This document shows positions 43,127 to 52,310 of a stretch of DNA of 64,000 nucleotides, piece by piece; position 1 is the first letter of the stretch, and the number at the start of each line of letters is the position of its first letter. This DNA is from an uncultured Porphyromonadaceae bacterium (GTDB lineage: Bacteria > Bacteroidota > Bacteroidia > Bacteroidales > Muribaculaceae), in the NCBI GenBank assembly GCA_947175495.1, contig CAMWNB010000004.1, positions 1 to 64,000 on the forward strand, in the 5' to 3' direction. The notes under the pieces were generated by a model. That model did no database searches, was not told the DNA's origin, and saw only the letters and a list, made by a program, of their open reading frames with translations. The position numbers were made by a program, and so were the translations under genes.

Positions 43127-45445
43127 ATGCCAATTATGCCAAGCGGACTACGACACATCTTTGCCTTTGTCGCGACAGCGGTGCTGCTCGCGGCATGTTC
43201 CACGACACGGCGCATCCCCGAAGGCGAATATCTCTTCACGGGCAACAAGAAAGTGGACTACATCGTGCCCGCCGACAGCGCCGGCCAAAGACAGAAGCTC
43301 GCTCCGGGCCTCGGGAACGCCATTTCCGAGGCCATCGCCGCCGCACCCAACAACTACATCAAGATGCTCGACTGGCGCTACCCCTTTCCTCTCGGGCTAT
43401 GGGTCTACAACAACTGGAATCCCGACTCCAAGGGACTGAAGCGCACCATCTACAACTGGCTCGTGGAACAGCCTGTGCTCGTCAGCGACGTGCGTCCCGA
43501 AGCACGCGTGCGCATGCTCGACGATATCCTTGACAACAACGGCTACTTCCGCGGCCATGCCTCCTACGAGCTCATACACCCCAAGAATCCCAAGAAAGCC
43601 GCCATACGCTACACAGTAGACACCGGCGAACCCTACCCAATCGACTCGGTGCAGCTGCTGCCCGACACCTGCCATCTCTACCACCTCATCGACTCCGTGG
43701 CCTCGCGCGACCCATATCTGAGCCGCCCGCAACGCTACTGCACCGACTCGCTGAGCGTGGCGCGCACGCGCATCACCAACTCGCTGCGCAACCACGGCTA
43801 CTACTACTTCAACCCCGAGTACATCGAATATCTGGCCGACAGCATCATGAATCCCGGCCACATCGCCCTGCGGCTCACCGTGGCCGACAACGCTCCCAAA
43901 TTCGCACTCAAGCGCTGGCGCACAGGCAGTGTGACCGTGCGCACCTTCCGCCACCAGGGCGGAGGCACTCCCGACACCATCGCCACGCCGCGCGCCACAC
44001 TCATCCAGATGCAGCCCTCGCGTCTGCGCCGCAGGCTCATCCCCGAGTGTGTGCTCTTCCGCACGGGCCGCATTTTCAGCGTGCGCAGCATGGACATCAC
44101 GCAGAGCAACCTCTCGCGCCTCGGCATCTTCAACGCCATCAACATCTCGGCCACACCCGACTCCGCCGCCTACCGCCGCGGCGAATACGTGCTCGACGTC
44201 GACGTGGACTGCACGTTCGACGCTCCGCTCGAGGCCACGCTCGAGGTGAATGTCACATCCAAGAGCAACAGCTATCTCGGCCCCGGGCTCTCGGTGGGCC
44301 TCACTAACCACAACGTGTTCGGCGGCGGCGAGCAGCTGTCGGTGCAGCTCACAGGCGCCTACGAGTGGCAGACGGGCCGGGGACGCAGCACTCTGTTCAA
44401 CTCCTACGAGGCCGGCATCTCCGGCTCGCTGGCCTTCCCGCGCCTGCTCGCGCCTAAATTCATCCCGCGCAGCCGCTTCAACCTCAACTGGACACGCTTC
44501 CAGCTTTCGGCCGAGCTGCTGAACCGCCCGCACTACTTCAAGATGGCCCAGTTCAACGCCTCCGTAAACTACGACTGGCGCCTGCGCCGCTACGTCAGCA
44601 ACACTCTCACGCTCTTCAAGCTGTCGTACACTAAAACAATGAACACCACGGCCGACTTCGACTCCATCATGGCCGCCAATCCGGCCGTGGCGCTGAGCTT
44701 CCGCAACCAGTTCATCCCGCAGATGGCCTACACCTACACCTACGACCGCCAGTTCGGCCGCAACAACACCCTCAACTGGACGTTCACCTTGCAGGAGGCT
44801 GGCAACATCTTCTGGGCCGTCTATCAGGCCTGCGGCAAGCATGGCGAGAAAAAGCTGTTCGGCACGCCGTTCTCGCAGTTCGTGAAGGGCCAGACACAGC
44901 TCGTGTGGGGACGCCGTCTCGTCGGCGACACATGGCTCGTCAGCCGCGTTGCAGCCGGCGCCGCGCATGCCTACGGCAACGCTTCCGAGGTGCCCTACGC
45001 CGAGCAGTTCTATGTGGGCGGCGCCAACAGCGTGCGCGCATTCACCGTGCGCAGCATCGGTCCCGGCAGCTACTCACCCCCGAAAGGCACACCTGCCGAG
45101 AATTTCGACCGCACCGGCACATTCAAGTTCGAGGCCAACACCGAGCTTCGTTTCCCGCTCTTCGGCCCTCTCAACGGCGCTCTGTTTGTCGACGCCGGCA
45201 ACGTGTGGCTGCTCAAGGCCGACCCGCTTCGCCCCGGCGGCCAGCTGCGCGCCGGGTCGTTCCTCAAGGACCTCGCCCTCGGCACGGGCTGCGGCCTGCG
45301 TCTCGACATCAGCATCCTCGTCATCCGCGCCGACCTGGGCATAGGCATACACGCGCCCTACGACACGGGGCGCCGCGGCTACTACAACATGACGTCGTTC
45401 GGCAATTCGCTCGCCTTCCACCTCGCCATCGGCTATCCTTTCTGA
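43127..45445 (+). CDS. TamL-like BamA-superfamily outer-membrane lipoprotein
   Basis: A 772-aa Omp85-superfamily protein carrying a lipoprotein signal (lipobox LAAC, Cys24), a combination described for TamL in Bacteroidetes, which partners TamB in outer membrane assembly. The N-terminal half holds POTRA-like regions; the C-terminal barrel includes ATLEVNVTSKSNSYLGPGLSVGLTNHNVFGGGEQL and YVGGANSVRAFTVRSIGPGSY, the latter similar to the VRGF/Y motif of the Omp85 L6 loop, here VRAF. It ends in an aromatic (GYPF) as barrels do. ATG 43127 is chosen, with 43136 possible. Convergent with ruvC. Confidence 0.88.
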   Translation: MPIMPSGLRHIFAFVATAVLLAACSTTRRIPEGEYLFTGNKKVDYIVPADSAGQRQKLAPGLGNAISEAIAAAPNNYIKMLDWRYPFPLGLWVYNNWNPDSKGLKRTIYNWLVEQPVLVSDVRPEARVRMLDDILDNNGYFRGHASYELIHPKNPKKAAIRYTVDTGEPYPIDSVQLLPDTCHLYHLIDSVASRDPYLSRPQRYCTDSLSVARTRITNSLRNHGYYYFNPEYIEYLADSIMNPGHIALRLTVADNAPKFALKRWRTGSVTVRTFRHQGGGTPDTIATPRATLIQMQPSRLRRRLIPECVLFRTGRIFSVRSMDITQSNLSRLGIFNAINISATPDSAAYRRGEYVLDVDVDCTFDAPLEATLEVNVTSKSNSYLGPGLSVGLTNHNVFGGGEQLSVQLTGAYEWQTGRGRSTLFNSYEAGISGSLAFPRLLAPKFIPRSRFNLNWTRFQLSAELLNRPHYFKMAQFNASVNYDWRLRRYVSNTLTLFKLSYTKTMNTTADFDSIMAANPAVALSFRNQFIPQMAYTYTYDRQFGRNNTLNWTFTLQEAGNIFWAVYQACGKHGEKKLFGTPFSQFVKGQTQLVWGRRLVGDTWLVSRVAAGAAHAYGNASEVPYAEQFYVGGANSVRAFTVRSIGPGSYSPPKGTPAENFDRTGTFKFEANTELRFPLFGPLNGALFVDAGNVWLLKADPLRPGGQLRAGSFLKDLALGTGCGLRLDISILVIRADLGIGIHAPYDTGRRGYYNMTSFGNSLAFHLAIGYPF

Positions 45446-45446
45446 T

Positions 45447-46025
45447 TCAAAGGAGTTTGTCGGGATTGCGCTTCACAAATTCTTTCCAGGATTTCGGCCC
45501 GGAGGCGCGCTGCGGGCGCGAGCTCTCGTAGAAATGGCACATCGCCGCCGCAAGGGCATCGGTGGCGTCAAGTTCGGGAGGCAGCGCGGAGCGGTCGATC
45601 GACAGAATGCGCCGCAGCATCTCCTGCACCTGCTCTTTTGAAGCCGCGCCGCTGCCGGTTATAGCCATCTTTATCTTGCTCGGCTCGTACTCGGTGATGG
45701 GCACGTCGCGGCTGAGAGCGGCCACCATGGCCACGCCCTGCGCGCGTCCGAGCTTCAGCATCGACTGCACGTTCTTTCCAAAAAACGGCGCCTCGATGGC
45801 CATCTCGTCGGGCAGATATTTCTCCACAAGCCCGAGCACACTTTCATGGATGCGCCGCAGGCGCAGATAGTGGCTCTCGGCCGCGCGGAACTTCACCGCG
45901 CCGAGCGCCACCACCTCCGGCGCACGCGTGGCCACGCCTATGACGCCGTAGCCCATCACGTTGGTGCCGGGGTCGATGCCGATGATCACGCGCTTCCAGC
46001 GGCGCATTGAGCAGTCGTCGCTCAT
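45447..46025 (-). CDS. ruvC: Crossover junction endodeoxyribonuclease RuvC
   Basis: A 192-aa RNase-H-fold Holliday junction resolvase. Acidic active-site residues appear in [14 protein letters not shown] (Asp near 19), [19 protein letters not shown] (Glu) and [15 protein letters not shown] (paired Asp). Length is typical. The ATG overlaps the stop of the DUF4286 gene (ATGA), so it is translated from the same mRNA. No ruvA or ruvB is nearby. Confidence 0.97.
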   Translation of the reverse strand: MSDDCSMRRWKRVIIGIDPGTNVMGYGVIGVATRAPEVVALGAVKFRAAESHYLRLRRIHESVLGLVEKYLPDEMAIEAPFFGKNVQSMLKLGRAQGVAMVAALSRDVPITEYEPSKIKMAITGSGAASKEQVQEMLRRILSIDRSALPPELDATDALAAAMCHFYESSRPQRASGPKSWKEFVKRNPDKLL

Positions 46026-46321
46026 AGCACCTGCAGATTGGTTTCAAAGTGGACCACGCGCCGGCCCCAGCGCGTGGCGATTTCCCCGGCCAGGGCGGCG
46101 CCTGTGCCGCCCACCCAGCGCTTCACATCGCCAAGTCCCTGCGCAAGCAGCTGCAAGGCATAGCTGTCGGCCAGCGGATCGGCCGAGCCCATCACTCTTG
46201 CGAGAGCCTGCACTTCCAGGCCGGCTTCCTCGGCGCGGGGAATATATTCGGCACGCAGCCACTCCAGGAACACGGGCGCGAGCGTGCGGTCCACGCAATA
46301 TGTTATGTTGTGAATGACCAT
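46022..46321 (-). CDS. DUF4286 family protein
   Basis: A 99-aa small protein, [21 protein letters not shown] at the start and WRVRR-type C-terminal strand ([16 protein letters not shown]) at the end, matching the DUF4286 pattern found across Bacteroidetes, commonly beside ruvC. The fold looks like a ferredoxin-like alpha/beta barrel. The function is unknown. It is coupled to ruvC by an ATGA overlap and starts 10 bp after the GT2 gene. Confidence 0.85.
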   Translation of the reverse strand: MVIHNITYCVDRTLAPVFLEWLRAEYIPRAEEAGLEVQALARVMGSADPLADSYALQLLAQGLGDVKRWVGGTGAALAGEIATRWGRRVVHFETNLQVL

Positions 46322-46331
46322 ATGTTCAATT

Positions 46332-47096
46332 TTATGATGTCTGTGAATTTCGCGGCGAGCCTTTGCGATGGGTCAGCGCGCGCCACACAAATCCGATGTG
46401 GCGCCACACTGTCGGCAGTGTGCCGTAATAGTAGCACATGATGCGGAAGCGCTCCACAAGGCTGCGGCGGCGGTTGGCCGTAGTGGCGCCTTCGGCCAGG
46501 TAGTCGGCGGTCACAAATGGCACGGACACGTTGCGCCGGGAGTGCTGCAGACAGCACAGGCACCATTCGTAGTCGGCCGAAAAGCGCCAGCGGGTGTTAT
46601 AGCCGCTTGTAATTCTGCGCAAGGCTACGAATGCCTGGTGGCACACCACCATGCCCTCGGCAAAGCTCGCCAGGGTGAGCGTCTCGGGCGCCTGCAGATG
46701 GCGCGGACCGATGCGCCGCCGCCCGGCGTCGACGACGTCGGTCTGGCCGTAGACGATGCCGGGATAGTCATTGTCCATGATGGCGTCGGCATAGAGCTGC
46801 AAGGTGTCGGGAGCGTGCAGGGCGTCGCCTGCGTTAAGGAACAGCACATAGTCTCCCTTGGCCATTGCGAGGCCCTTGTTCATGGCATCGTAGATGCCTT
46901 TGTCCGGCTCGCTGTGCACGCGCCGCAGCTCCGACGGCCGGCTGTCGAGCCACCCGAGGGTGCCGTCGGTGCTGGCGCCGTCGACCACGATGTGCTCGTA
47001 CAGTCGGCAAGTCTGCGCATCCACGCTTTCCACCGTGGGCGCGATCGTGTCCGCAGCGTTGCGGCACACTGTGATTATAGAAAAAAGCGGATTCAT
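46332..47096 (-). CDS. Glycosyltransferase family 2 (WcaE-like)
   Basis: A 254-aa GT-A enzyme with FSIITVCRNAADTIAPTVESV, HIVVDGASTDGTLGWL and the metal-binding region VLFLNAGDAL, in which the usual DDD is replaced by NAGD as in WcaE-like transferases. WRFSADYEWCL contains the acidic catalytic region. It overlaps the 1340-aa gene upstream by ATGA. Its place far from the capsule locus, between a DNA/RNA-type protein and ruvC, is unusual. Confidence 0.88.
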   Translation of the reverse strand: MNPLFSIITVCRNAADTIAPTVESVDAQTCRLYEHIVVDGASTDGTLGWLDSRPSELRRVHSEPDKGIYDAMNKGLAMAKGDYVLFLNAGDALHAPDTLQLYADAIMDNDYPGIVYGQTDVVDAGRRRIGPRHLQAPETLTLASFAEGMVVCHQAFVALRRITSGYNTRWRFSADYEWCLCCLQHSRRNVSVPFVTADYLAEGATTANRRRSLVERFRIMCYYYGTLPTVWRHIGFVWRALTHRKGSPRNSQTS

Positions 47097-50000
47097 TGCT
47101 TTACGGGTTTACAGCTTGCCATCAGTCGCTCAATCTCGACCGCGGCCTGCGGCTGTCCTGCGCGCAGGCGCAGCGTGTAGCCCACCTGGCGCGAGCTGAG
47201 ATTGTCGCTCAAATAATTCTCAAGATGCGGAAGCGCCGAAGTCGCCACCTGCTCCCAGCCGCAGCATGTGGCCACGGGCATCGACAGCACACGCGGCGGC
47301 TGGCCCGTCAGCCGGCTCTCGGCTATCCGGTCGAGCGGAGTGCAGCGGGCGCTGAGGCCGCCGGCGTTGTCGGCGAGCACACACAGCAGCGCGTCGCCGC
47401 TGCGGGCTATGGTGGCAAACTGCAGCGGAGCGCCGTCGTAGTAGCGGCAAGGGGTGTTCTCGGGCTTCTCAAGCAGTTCGCGCAAAGGCACCTTTGCCAC
47501 CGCCTCGCCTTCAAAGGCCATCACAAGGTAGCCTCCTGCGGCATCCTCCGGGCTCACCATCAGCGCGAGGGCGCACGAGGGATCGGTGTCGAGATATATG
47601 TCCGAGCGGCTGTACTGCAGCTCGCCCTTGTCGTTGAAATAGATGTAGAAGGCCGGCGCGTAGTAGCGGTCCTCGTACTCGTGCAGCACGTTGTGGCGCC
47701 ATGCCGAAGTGCTTATCGTCCGGACATGCGTCTCCTGCCGGCTTGCAGGCGTGGCGGGCGTTTCGGCGGGAGCAGCGGCGGGCTGTTCCGGCTCAGCCGC
47801 CTCGTTCTGCGGAATCTCCACGCCCGCTATGCGCATCATCTCGTCGTAGCGCCGCTCGCGGTCGGCAATGAAGATGCGGCGGTCGGCATCGAGCATCGGC
47901 ACCGTCGACGAGCTCTGGCGCACGAAGATATTGCCTCCGAGCATCACGGGGCGGCGGCTCGGGTCGACCTTCACCACTATCACCCCGCGCTCCGACTCTT
48001 CGTCGGGCGCGATGTGCACGTAATTGCCGACTGTCTGCCCCAGGTCGTAGCTGTTGCGCACAAGGTTGTCGAGATAGACACAGAGGTTGTCGGCCGTGCG
48101 CACGTTCTTGGGCAGATAGGCGAAGTCGTCGGCCAGGCCTTTCTCATAGTGCTGGTCGTTGACACCGAGGAACAGGGTGCCGCCGGTGCTGTTAAGGAAG
48201 CCGGCTATTATCTGCAGTATCTCCTGGTGCTGCCGCTCCTTGTCGGCCACGCCGCGGGTCTCGCCTTTCTTGAGTGCCGGGAACACGAGCGAACTCTTGA
48301 ACTCGACGTACTGCGACTCGGAGCCGTAATGCTTCAGATGGTGTGTCTCGCTGTTGACGCCCAGCAGATCGGCGATGCGCTTCTTGATGAAGCGCAGACT
48401 GTCGGTGTCGTCGACAGTGCCTGCTGCGGCCAGCAGATTGTAGCTGCTCACGAGGCGCGCCAGCGTGCCCTCGAGCTCGTTGCGAGGCGTGCCCACATAC
48501 GGGGCGAGGCGCGGAAGGCTGTCGGGATCGCCGAGCTGCGACACTATGCGCAGACGAGTGAACATTCGCTCCGTGAGCGCCCACTTGCGGGCCGATTCCT
48601 CGAGTGCGTCGAGGCTGTCGGCATCGATGCGTGTGTTGTCGGCGTAGAACTGGTGTTGCCCCAGCAGAGCAATATGGGTCTGCAGCATCTCGGCCATGGG
48701 CTCGTTGCCAAGCACAAGCGCGAGCACCCTGGCGAGGCTGAGATAGTCGACGGCTGCGAGCAGTCTGGGCGTCGACAGCGCTTTGAAGCGCAACATCTCT
48801 ATTATTTCCTGCAATTCTTCAGCTCCGAGGATTTCGTCGTCGTCGCGCATGATGTCGTCATCGGCTCCGGTGCCTTCGGCCTCCTCGCCGAGCGCGCGCA
48901 TCAGATAGGCCAGCGAGTCGTCCTTGTCGACGCTCTCGCCGTCGCGGGCATAGTCCACCACCTCGGCCACGATATTGCCTGTCACGGGGATGTCGGTCAT
49001 GCGCACACGCACATAAGTGCGCGGCTCAAGATGTTCGAAGCCCTCGCTGCGTTCCACGAAGAAGCCGAAGCCATGCTCGCCGATGGCGCTGTAGCGCGGA
49101 CCGTCGGCCATGGTTATCACTGCCAGAATCTCGTCGGTGCGGTTGGCCAGCTCGCCGCGCACAAGCTCGTCGGCTGCTTCTTTCAGCGAAAACTCGTAGC
49201 TGCCGTCTTCTTTGCAGCGCTTCACCTCCGCCCAGAACTGCATCGGGCGTCCGTTGTCGCCGATGTAGCAGCGGGTGGCAAAATCCTTCACTTTGAAGTC
49301 CACGATTTCCGAACGGTAGAGATAGCCCGTGCCGTGCTCGTAGCTGGGATCGACAATCTCGCATAGCAGACGCGGGTTGGAACCGATGCGGTCGGCCTCC
49401 GGACGGACCACGCGTATGAGCACTTCGTCGCCCACGTCGGCGTGCGCCAGGCGTTCGCTTGCCTCGGGAGCCACATGCTCCTCGAGCAGCCCGAGCTCAA
49501 TCTGCCTCCACAGCTCCTGGTGGGCCTGGAATTTGCGCAGCTTTGTGGCGTTGGGAGGTGTCACATCCTCCAGATACACCTGCGGCGAGAGCCATTCCAT
49601 CATGCCGTTCGGCAGGACGGCCCGAGGACCGGCTTCGTCGCTGCGCCGCAAGGAGATGCCATCCCGGGAGATTTCCACGCACACATGCCCCGAGCGCAGC
49701 ACGCGCGGTGTCTCCACCGCGAGCTGCGAATCATGCAGCGGCGTCGACAGCGCCGTCACCATCATCGTGTAGTTCTTTATGCTGTCGTAGCTGTACTCCA
49801 GATGTTTGCTGCCGCCGTTCAGCAGCGTGTAGAACGCCTTGTCGAGCAAGGCCTCCCCGGCGCGCGGACGCGCCAGCGATGCGTAGCGATAGAGCCTTGA
49901 GCGGTTCACGCCATAGCCGGGAAAGCGCTCGCTGTCGGCAATGTGCAGCTGCAGCGCGATAGCCGTCAGCACGTTCTCCAGATTGTCGAAATCGGCTGCG

Positions 50001-51115
50001 CTCTCGGGCTGCGGGAGTTCATCGATGCGGTGGCGGGCATTGCCCACATATATCTCGAACTGCTCCACGAAAGCGCTGCGGAAAGGCTCCACGGTCCAGG
50101 TGTCGAGCCGCCACTGCATCACAGCGTCGTAGATGCTGCCCAAAGCCTTCTTGATAAGCTCGGGCTTCAGGCGGAATATGGCCATCATAGTGGCGAACTG
50201 CAGCTTGGGATGATAGAGATAGCCGCTCTTGCGCAGCTTTTCCATAAGGCCCATCACATAGCTTTCGTAGCTGTCGGTGCTGAGCATGGTGATGGCGCGC
50301 AGATACGGCTCCACGCTCTCGGCGGCGGCCGTCAGTATGGCCTGCATGCCCGAGCGCGTGGCTCCGGTGGTGTTGCGCATGAATTCACTGTCCTCCAGCA
50401 GCATGAGCGCGACATCGCGCAATGCACCGAACATGGCCTGCAACGCTCTGCCGTTGCGTGGCACACGCGCCGCGGCAAAAAGGTCGGCCATGTTGCCCGT
50501 CAGCGCCTGAAGCGCCGTCAGCACCCAGCCGGCGCGCTTCTCGCGATGCTCGGCCCGCGCCGTCGACAGTTCCGGCAATCCGGCGAAAAAGCGCCGCAGA
50601 AACCGCTCCATCGCCGGCGAAAGGCTCGTGGCGCCAAGTATGTCGTCGAGCGGCAGAAACTGCAGCGAATCCTCGTCGTAGTCGCGCACTATCATGAAAC
50701 CGCGCTCGGTGAGGCGCTCGAAGCGGCAACGCACCTTCTGGCCAAGCACCAGCCGCGCCTCCCTGTCGTAAAGACGAAACAGGATGCCGTTCGCATCGGT
50801 AAGTTCATAAGGTCCGTCGACACTCTGAGGCAACCTCGACACCCGGAAATCATATGATTCGTGCCGCCAGTCGCGTTCGCCATATAATTTGAAAACATGC
50901 ACCGCCGGCACATGGCTGAGCACGGGAACGCCGTCGCGCAACATCTTCACTCTGCAAAACACCGTCGACGGCAACGCCTTGCCACGCTGATACAGAAATT
51001 TAGGCAACCGCACTTCCGTGCTGCCGTCCACTAATATCCTGAAAAAATCCTCATTAACATCCACGGCCTTGTTCACCGGGAAATCATAACACTGGTCTAC
51101 TGCGTAGTTACTCAT
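47093..51115 (-). CDS. Large multidomain protein with AlbA_2 (Schlafen-type) domain
   Basis: A 1340-aa cytoplasmic protein, one of the largest in the window. The recognisable part is an AlbA_2/Schlafen-type putative nucleic-acid-binding domain at about 925-1075: SQYVEFKSSLVFPALKKGE, ILQIIAGFLNSTGGTLFLGVND and a later VIVVKVDPSRRPV. The N-terminal third has small beta-rich segments resembling OB/S1-like modules (KVRCRFERLTERGFMIVRD), with a second set around 600-740. The middle is helical. A Pro/Ala-rich linker (PEQPAAAPAETPATPAS) precedes a C-terminal domain. No catalytic motif is obvious. It heads an operon with a GT2, DUF4286 and ruvC; the function is unknown. Confidence 0.8.
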   Translation of the reverse strand: MSNYAVDQCYDFPVNKAVDVNEDFFRILVDGSTEVRLPKFLYQRGKALPSTVFCRVKMLRDGVPVLSHVPAVHVFKLYGERDWRHESYDFRVSRLPQSVDGPYELTDANGILFRLYDREARLVLGQKVRCRFERLTERGFMIVRDYDEDSLQFLPLDDILGATSLSPAMERFLRRFFAGLPELSTARAEHREKRAGWVLTALQALTGNMADLFAAARVPRNGRALQAMFGALRDVALMLLEDSEFMRNTTGATRSGMQAILTAAAESVEPYLRAITMLSTDSYESYVMGLMEKLRKSGYLYHPKLQFATMMAIFRLKPELIKKALGSIYDAVMQWRLDTWTVEPFRSAFVEQFEIYVGNARHRIDELPQPESAADFDNLENVLTAIALQLHIADSERFPGYGVNRSRLYRYASLARPRAGEALLDKAFYTLLNGGSKHLEYSYDSIKNYTMMVTALSTPLHDSQLAVETPRVLRSGHVCVEISRDGISLRRSDEAGPRAVLPNGMMEWLSPQVYLEDVTPPNATKLRKFQAHQELWRQIELGLLEEHVAPEASERLAHADVGDEVLIRVVRPEADRIGSNPRLLCEIVDPSYEHGTGYLYRSEIVDFKVKDFATRCYIGDNGRPMQFWAEVKRCKEDGSYEFSLKEAADELVRGELANRTDEILAVITMADGPRYSAIGEHGFGFFVERSEGFEHLEPRTYVRVRMTDIPVTGNIVAEVVDYARDGESVDKDDSLAYLMRALGEEAEGTGADDDIMRDDDEILGAEELQEIIEMLRFKALSTPRLLAAVDYLSLARVLALVLGNEPMAEMLQTHIALLGQHQFYADNTRIDADSLDALEESARKWALTERMFTRLRIVSQLGDPDSLPRLAPYVGTPRNELEGTLARLVSSYNLLAAAGTVDDTDSLRFIKKRIADLLGVNSETHHLKHYGSESQYVEFKSSLVFPALKKGETRGVADKERQHQEILQIIAGFLNSTGGTLFLGVNDQHYEKGLADDFAYLPKNVRTADNLCVYLDNLVRNSYDLGQTVGNYVHIAPDEESERGVIVVKVDPSRRPVMLGGNIFVRQSSSTVPMLDADRRIFIADRERRYDEMMRIAGVEIPQNEAAEPEQPAAAPAETPATPASRQETHVRTISTSAWRHNVLHEYEDRYYAPAFYIYFNDKGELQYSRSDIYLDTDPSCALALMVSPEDAAGGYLVMAFEGEAVAKVPLRELLEKPENTPCRYYDGAPLQFATIARSGDALLCVLADNAGGLSARCTPLDRIAESRLTGQPPRVLSMPVATCCGWEQVATSALPHLENYLSDNLSSRQVGYTLRLRAGQPQAAVEIERLMASCKPVKQ

Positions 51116-51150
51116 ATTTACAATAATACTAATAAAATTTAACGTCTTTA

Positions 51151-51158
51151 CAAATTTA
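51151..51158 (-). promoter_or_regulatory. -7 element for the 1340-aa gene operon
   Basis: CAAATTTA on the plus strand reads TAAATTTG on the minus strand, matching TAnnTTTG, about 36 bp upstream of the ATG at 51115. Confidence 0.55.
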
Positions 51159-51180
51159 CTGACTTTTCTTGGAAAATACG

Positions 51181-51188
51181 TATTTTTG
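51181..51188 (+). promoter_or_regulatory. -7 element for the DUF2027-Smr gene
   Basis: TATTTTTG matches TAnnTTTG, 28 bp before the ATG at 51216. It is divergent from, and only about 22 bp away from, the opposing -7 element, so the two promoters should interfere or be co-regulated. Confidence 0.55.
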
Positions 51189-51215
51189 CGTCAGAAATAA
51201 AACTACACACTCATC

Positions 51216-52310
51216 ATGACACCCAAGACAGGCGACACAGTCCGCTACCTCAACAGCGTGGGCGGCGGCAGAATAGTGAAAATATCAGGCAACATGGCCT
51301 ATGTCGACGAAGACGGCTTCGAGACGCCAGTGCTGTTGCGCGAATGCGTGGTAGTGGCTGCGGCCGGAACGCCTGAACCGGCCAAAGGCATTTTCAAAGA
51401 ACCCGCACGCCCGGCTGCCACGACACCGGCGCCCGCGGCCGCGCCGACGGTCAAGGCCGAGCAGCCGGCGCCCATAGAGGAGACCGAGGGCGGCGACACG
51501 CTGAACATCGTGCTCGGATTCGAACCCACCGACATCAAGAATCTAAGCCAGAGCACCTTCGACTCGTTCCTCGTCAACGATTCCAACTACTGGATTGATT
51601 TCGCCGTGCTCACCCGCGCCGACTCGGACACGCAGTGGACGCTGCGCCATCGCGGCACCGCCGAGCCCAACATGCAGGTGTTCGCCGGCGAATTCTCGCG
51701 CTCCGACCTGCCGGCGATGGACCGCCTTGCCGTGCAGCTGTGCGCCTACAAGACCGACCGCCCATTCGACCTCAAGCAGCCTGCGCTCGTGGAGTTCAAC
51801 CTCGACACCACCCGCTTCGCACGGCTTCACTGCTTCACCCGCAACGAATATTTCGACACGCCGGTCATAGCACTCGACATCGTGCGCGGCGACCGACCGT
51901 CGCGTCCGCTGCGCATCGACCCCGCGCAGCTCGAGCGCGCCATGGCCGAGAAGCGCCGCACCGACTCCACCCCCCGCCGCAAGCCTGCTCCCAAGCCCGC
52001 AGGCAAGAACGGGCCCATCGAAGTCGACCTCCACGCCAACGCCATCTTCGACGACATGCGCGGCCTCAGCAACGCCGACATCCTCAACGCTCAGGTGGAC
52101 CGCTTCCGCGAAGTCATGGACGCCCACCTGCGCCATGCCGGCACACGCATCGTCTTCATCCACGGCAAAGGCAACGGCGTGCTCCGCGAGGCTCTCATGA
52201 AAGAACTCAACCACCGCTACAAGGGCCACGACGTGCAGGATGCATCCTTCCGCGAGTACGGCTTCGGCGCCACACAGGTGACCATACGCCCCAACGCCGC
52301 CCGCCGATGA
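51216..52310 (+). CDS. DUF2027 and Smr domain protein (MutS2-like C-terminus)
   Basis: A 364-aa protein. The N-terminal beta-rich module (KTGDTVRYLNSVGGGRIVKI, MAYVDEDGFETPVL) resembles the barrel seen in MutS2; a Pro/Ala linker follows, then the DUF2027 central beta domain (about 95-230), a charged linker, and a C-terminal Smr domain (about 268-364: EVDLHANAIF, RIVFIHGKGNGVLREAL, GFGATQVTIR). Smr domains bind or nick branched nucleic acids or act on colliding ribosomes, and the HGKGNGxLR block is intact. It is divergent from the AlbA_2 gene and overlaps the EFR1 gene by ATGA. Confidence 0.88.
   Translation: MTPKTGDTVRYLNSVGGGRIVKISGNMAYVDEDGFETPVLLRECVVVAAAGTPEPAKGIFKEPARPAATTPAPAAAPTVKAEQPAPIEETEGGDTLNIVLGFEPTDIKNLSQSTFDSFLVNDSNYWIDFAVLTRADSDTQWTLRHRGTAEPNMQVFAGEFSRSDLPAMDRLAVQLCAYKTDRPFDLKQPALVEFNLDTTRFARLHCFTRNEYFDTPVIALDIVRGDRPSRPLRIDPAQLERAMAEKRRTDSTPRRKPAPKPAGKNGPIEVDLHANAIFDDMRGLSNADILNAQVDRFREVMDAHLRHAGTRIVFIHGKGNGVLREALMKELNHRYKGHDVQDASFREYGFGATQVTIRPNAARR

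Noticed and set aside
43397-44968. 523-aa minus-strand ORF
   Set aside because: Antisense to the TamL-like gene; no recognisable domain.
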